In this document: positions 14,008-15,744 of the stretch, in pieces | Numbering within the stretch: position 1 is the first letter of the stretch | Layout: each line of letters starts with the position of its first letter | The notes under the pieces: generated by a model | Seen by the model: only the letters and a program-made list of their open reading frames with translations | Told to the model about the DNA's origin: nothing | Databases searched by the model: none | NCBI GenBank assembly: GCA_026398835.1 | Contig: JAPLSD010000827.1 | Location: forward strand, 1 to 15,744 | Source: Pseudomonas sp. | GTDB lineage: Bacteria > Pseudomonadota > Gammaproteobacteria > Pseudomonadales > Pseudomonadaceae | DNA length: 15,744 nucleotides | Direction: 5' to 3' | Made by a program: the position numbers and the translations under genes

Positions 14008-14226
14008 ATGCGCATCGCCTTGCTGTCCGACATCCACTTGTCCGTCAACGCATTACCTTTTCCCGGTGTGGATGCAGATGTTGTAGTGCTCGCCGGAGAC
14101 ATCTCCCGACCGGCAGCGGCCATTGAGTGGGCCAAATCATGCCCTGTTCCGGTCGTGTACGTGGCAGGGAATCACGAGTTTTATGGCAGTGACTCGCAAA
14201 ACTGCGTTTCACTTCCTGCCAGATAA
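14008..14226 (+). pseudogene. 5' fragment of a calcineurin-like metallophosphoesterase
   Basis: ATG 14008 follows AGGAG at seven-base spacing. The frame reads MRIALLSDIHLSVNALPFPG, then VDADVVVLAGDISRPAAAIE and PVPVVYVAGNHEFYGSD. It has the D-x-H, G-D and G-N-H-E metal-binding motifs of the Metallophos family at their normal spacing. After about 14192 the protein becomes unrelated (SQNCVSLPAR) and stops at 14226. A family member usually has 230-280 residues, and the later H and GHxH metal ligands are lost. The start region and ribosome site are intact, so a short peptide could still be made, but catalysis is not expected. The 3' end runs into the 3' end of the convergent binding-protein gene, suggesting that a deletion removed the rest. 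Confidence 0.82.
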
Positions 14227-14248
14227 GGTCGAGCGGCGCCGCGCCTCT

Positions 14249-14896
14249 TTACGAGGCCACGGTCACATCCGCTTGGCCGCTCGCGGCAAGTGCCCTGTGG
14301 ATGAAGCCTTCGGCCTTCTTGCGCTCAACGAAAGCCCTCACATAGGCCGCACCCGCTTCACGCTGGCGAGGCACGGCCATCGCCTGGCGAATGGAGGTGA
14401 AGGCACCCTCCAGCACCCGATAACGGGAGTCGGCCGTGGCCACCTCGGCCCGTTCCAACTGGGCGCTTTTCAAGGTGCGCGTCAGGAACAGGTCATAGGC
14501 GGCGCCCTTGCCGACGGCGAGCCGCAAGCCTGGCTGATCGAGATCAGCGACTTCACGATAAGGCGCGTCAGCCGCTACCAGGTAAGTGCCCTCGATGATC
14601 ACATAAGGCTCGCTGAAGGCGATCTGCTCTTCGCGTACCGGCTCGATGGCCAGGAACGCAATGTTCCATGCCCCCTCCTCCAACGCGGCAAACACCTTGC
14701 CGGCGGCGTCGAAGGTCCGCATCTCCAGAGGTACACCCAACTCCTGCGCCAGGGCGTTGGCCAAGGCGACCGATACGCCTTGGGGGGCACCATCCTGGCC
14801 CTTCTGCGCCAGCACCGGATTACCAAAATTGATCGCCGCACGCAGCACGCCTCCCGGGGCGAGTTCAGCGAGAACTGCAGGACTGATAGCGCTCAT
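14249..14896 (-). CDS. Amino-acid-type ABC substrate-binding protein (SBP_bac_3), no signal peptide, probable internal deletion
   Basis: 215 residues from ATG 14896, which has GGAG six bases upstream; ATGs at 14899 and 14932 are less well placed. The SBP_bac_3 fold is visible: LAPGGVLRAAINFGNPVLAQ, GVSVALANALAQELGVPLEM, FDAAGKVFAALEEGAWNIAF, IAFSEPYVIIEGTYLV, LAVGKGAAYDLFLTRTLKSA and VRAFVERKKAEGFIHRAL. No export signal is visible, a feature also seen in some relatives of this subgroup, so a cytosolic or non-transport role is possible. Between LERAEVA and YRVLEGAFTSIRQAM only TADSR remains, where relatives normally have about 30 more residues (the second hinge strand and a G-V-x-Q-x-L segment). 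An in-frame deletion is therefore likely, and the gene may be a pseudogene with an open frame. Confidence 0.75.
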   Translation of the reverse strand: MSAISPAVLAELAPGGVLRAAINFGNPVLAQKGQDGAPQGVSVALANALAQELGVPLEMRTFDAAGKVFAALEEGAWNIAFLAIEPVREEQIAFSEPYVIIEGTYLVAADAPYREVADLDQPGLRLAVGKGAAYDLFLTRTLKSAQLERAEVATADSRYRVLEGAFTSIRQAMAVPRQREAGAAYVRAFVERKKAEGFIHRALAASGQADVTVAS

Positions 14897-15069
14897 CATG
14901 TGCTCCAAAAAACAAGATTCAGGCAAGCCCATTTGCAGATGGGCAAAGTGTAGGAAACGATCAGTGCCGCTATCGATCGCGCCTCCGATTCCGACACGCG
15001 CTTGCTAATAGCCTAAACACTCAGATGCTTGATGGGTGTAGCCCGAGTGTCGTTCGCAGGTCGCAAGCA

Positions 15070-15744
15070 CTAGGCACTTAGCTGTTTAATCCAGTCGAGG
15101 CTCGCAACGGTAGAGCCGGAAGGACGGTACTCACAACCGATCCATCCTGAGTAGCCACGCTGCTCCAGCGCCGCGAACAAGGCAGCAAAGTCGATGCTCC
15201 CCGTTCCCGGCTCGTGACGACCCGGGCAGTCGGCAATTTGCACATGAACGGTTCTGTCATAAAACCGGGCCAGAACATCTGCTGCGTCTCCCGTCAGAAG
15301 CTGGGCATGGTAAAGATCGAGAATCAGCCCGACACTCGGAAAGGTCTCCAGCACCTGTTGCGCCTTGCTGAAGTCAGACATGAAATAGCCCGGCACTTCC
15401 TGCGAACTGATCACCTCGATAAGGGGCCGCAAGCCCTGATCTTCGAAGTACTTGACTGCATACTCCAGGTTGCCCCCGAAGATAAGTGCCGCCTCACCCT
15501 GCGTCGTAACTCCAGACATGATGTGGACATCCGAACATGCCAGCGCCTTTGCATAATTGGCGGCCCGGACCAAGCCAGCGCGAAACTCTTCTTCCTTGCC
15601 TTGCAGGGCAGCGATGCCTTTGGTAACGCCAGCCGGTGCGGCGAACTGAATCAACGGCAAATTGTATTGAGCCAGGTGATCGGCCAGGAGACTGGCGTCG
15701 AACTCATAGGGAGACGGAAACTCCACAGCCTGAAAACCAGCTGC
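15070..15744 (-). CDS. hyi: Hydroxypyruvate isomerase (Hyi/OtnI family), N-terminus outside the window
   Basis: The C-terminal 224 residues of a xylose-isomerase-like TIM barrel; the frame runs off the right edge, starting AAGFQAVEFPSPYEFDA. Conserved parts are the metal-binding and catalytic Glu in PLIEVISSQEVPGYF, LILDLYHAQLLTGD, VHVQIADCPGRHEPGTGSID and the late Glu in GWIGCEYRP. These match hydroxypyruvate isomerase, which interconverts hydroxypyruvate and tartronate semialdehyde in glyoxylate or glycerate metabolism. About 30 N-terminal residues should lie beyond 15744; an internal GTG at 15726 is not a likely start. It is separated from the amino-acid binding protein by 173 bases with no recognised element. 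A related sugar-phosphate or OtnI-type isomerase is the main alternative. Confidence 0.88.
   Translation of the reverse strand, partial: AAGFQAVEFPSPYEFDASLLADHLAQYNLPLIQFAAPAGVTKGIAALQGKEEEFRAGLVRAANYAKALACSDVHIMSGVTTQGEAALIFGGNLEYAVKYFEDQGLRPLIEVISSQEVPGYFMSDFSKAQQVLETFPSVGLILDLYHAQLLTGDAADVLARFYDRTVHVQIADCPGRHEPGTGSIDFAALFAALEQRGYSGWIGCEYRPSGSTVASLDWIKQLSA

Noticed and set aside
13881..14135. An 84-codon minus-strand frame
   Set aside because: It is antisense to the clear 5' end of the metallophosphoesterase and has no ribosome site or recognisable features.
14123..14953. A 276-codon plus-strand open frame
   Set aside because: It is antisense to the amino-acid binding protein, has a low-complexity GC-rich composition and no domain pattern; it is a shadow frame.

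Overview
The window looks like chromosomal DNA of a Pseudomonas, most likely the P. fluorescens group. The GC-rich coding style, tight ATGA/GTGA gene overlaps, REP-like palindromes and an SsuF-type molbindin all point that way; this is inference from sequence style, not a database match. All the intact genes read on the minus strand. The plus strand carries only broken gene fragments.

Right to left, 13034-8024 is a compact five-gene ABC importer of the dipeptide/oligopeptide/nickel class: binding protein, two permeases and two ATPases, joined by 4-11 nt overlaps. Next, 7593-2028 is an organosulfur-type operon. It encodes a molbindin (SsuF-like), an SsuA-like sulfonate binding protein, an FMN monooxygenase of the NtaA/SnaA/DszA family, a second Tat-type binding protein, a permease and an ATPase. 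Its last gene is a dead fragment of a BisC/TorZ-type molybdenum sulfoxide reductase. The logic would be import of a sulfonate- or sulfoxide-like compound, oxidative or reductive processing, and molybdate handling for the last enzyme. Both operons have the same palindrome, ATTCC-N5-GGAAT (a T-N11-A LysR-type box), in front of them, which suggests common control, possibly by a sulfur-starvation regulator such as CysB.

The flanks are a gene graveyard. At 1-920 lie an amino-acid ABC permease mosaic, the tail of a second permease, and the 3' end of a short-chain dehydrogenase. At 13207-14226 lie the 3' end of a metC-like lyase, the 3' end of a HisP/GlnQ-type ATPase joined to it head-to-head, and the 5' end of a metallophosphoesterase. 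The amino-acid binding protein at 14249-14896 seems to have lost about 30 internal residues. An intact HAD phosphatase (921-1745) and a hydroxypyruvate isomerase that runs off the right edge (15070-15744) complete the window.

No tRNA, rRNA, CRISPR array, integrase or transposase gene was seen.
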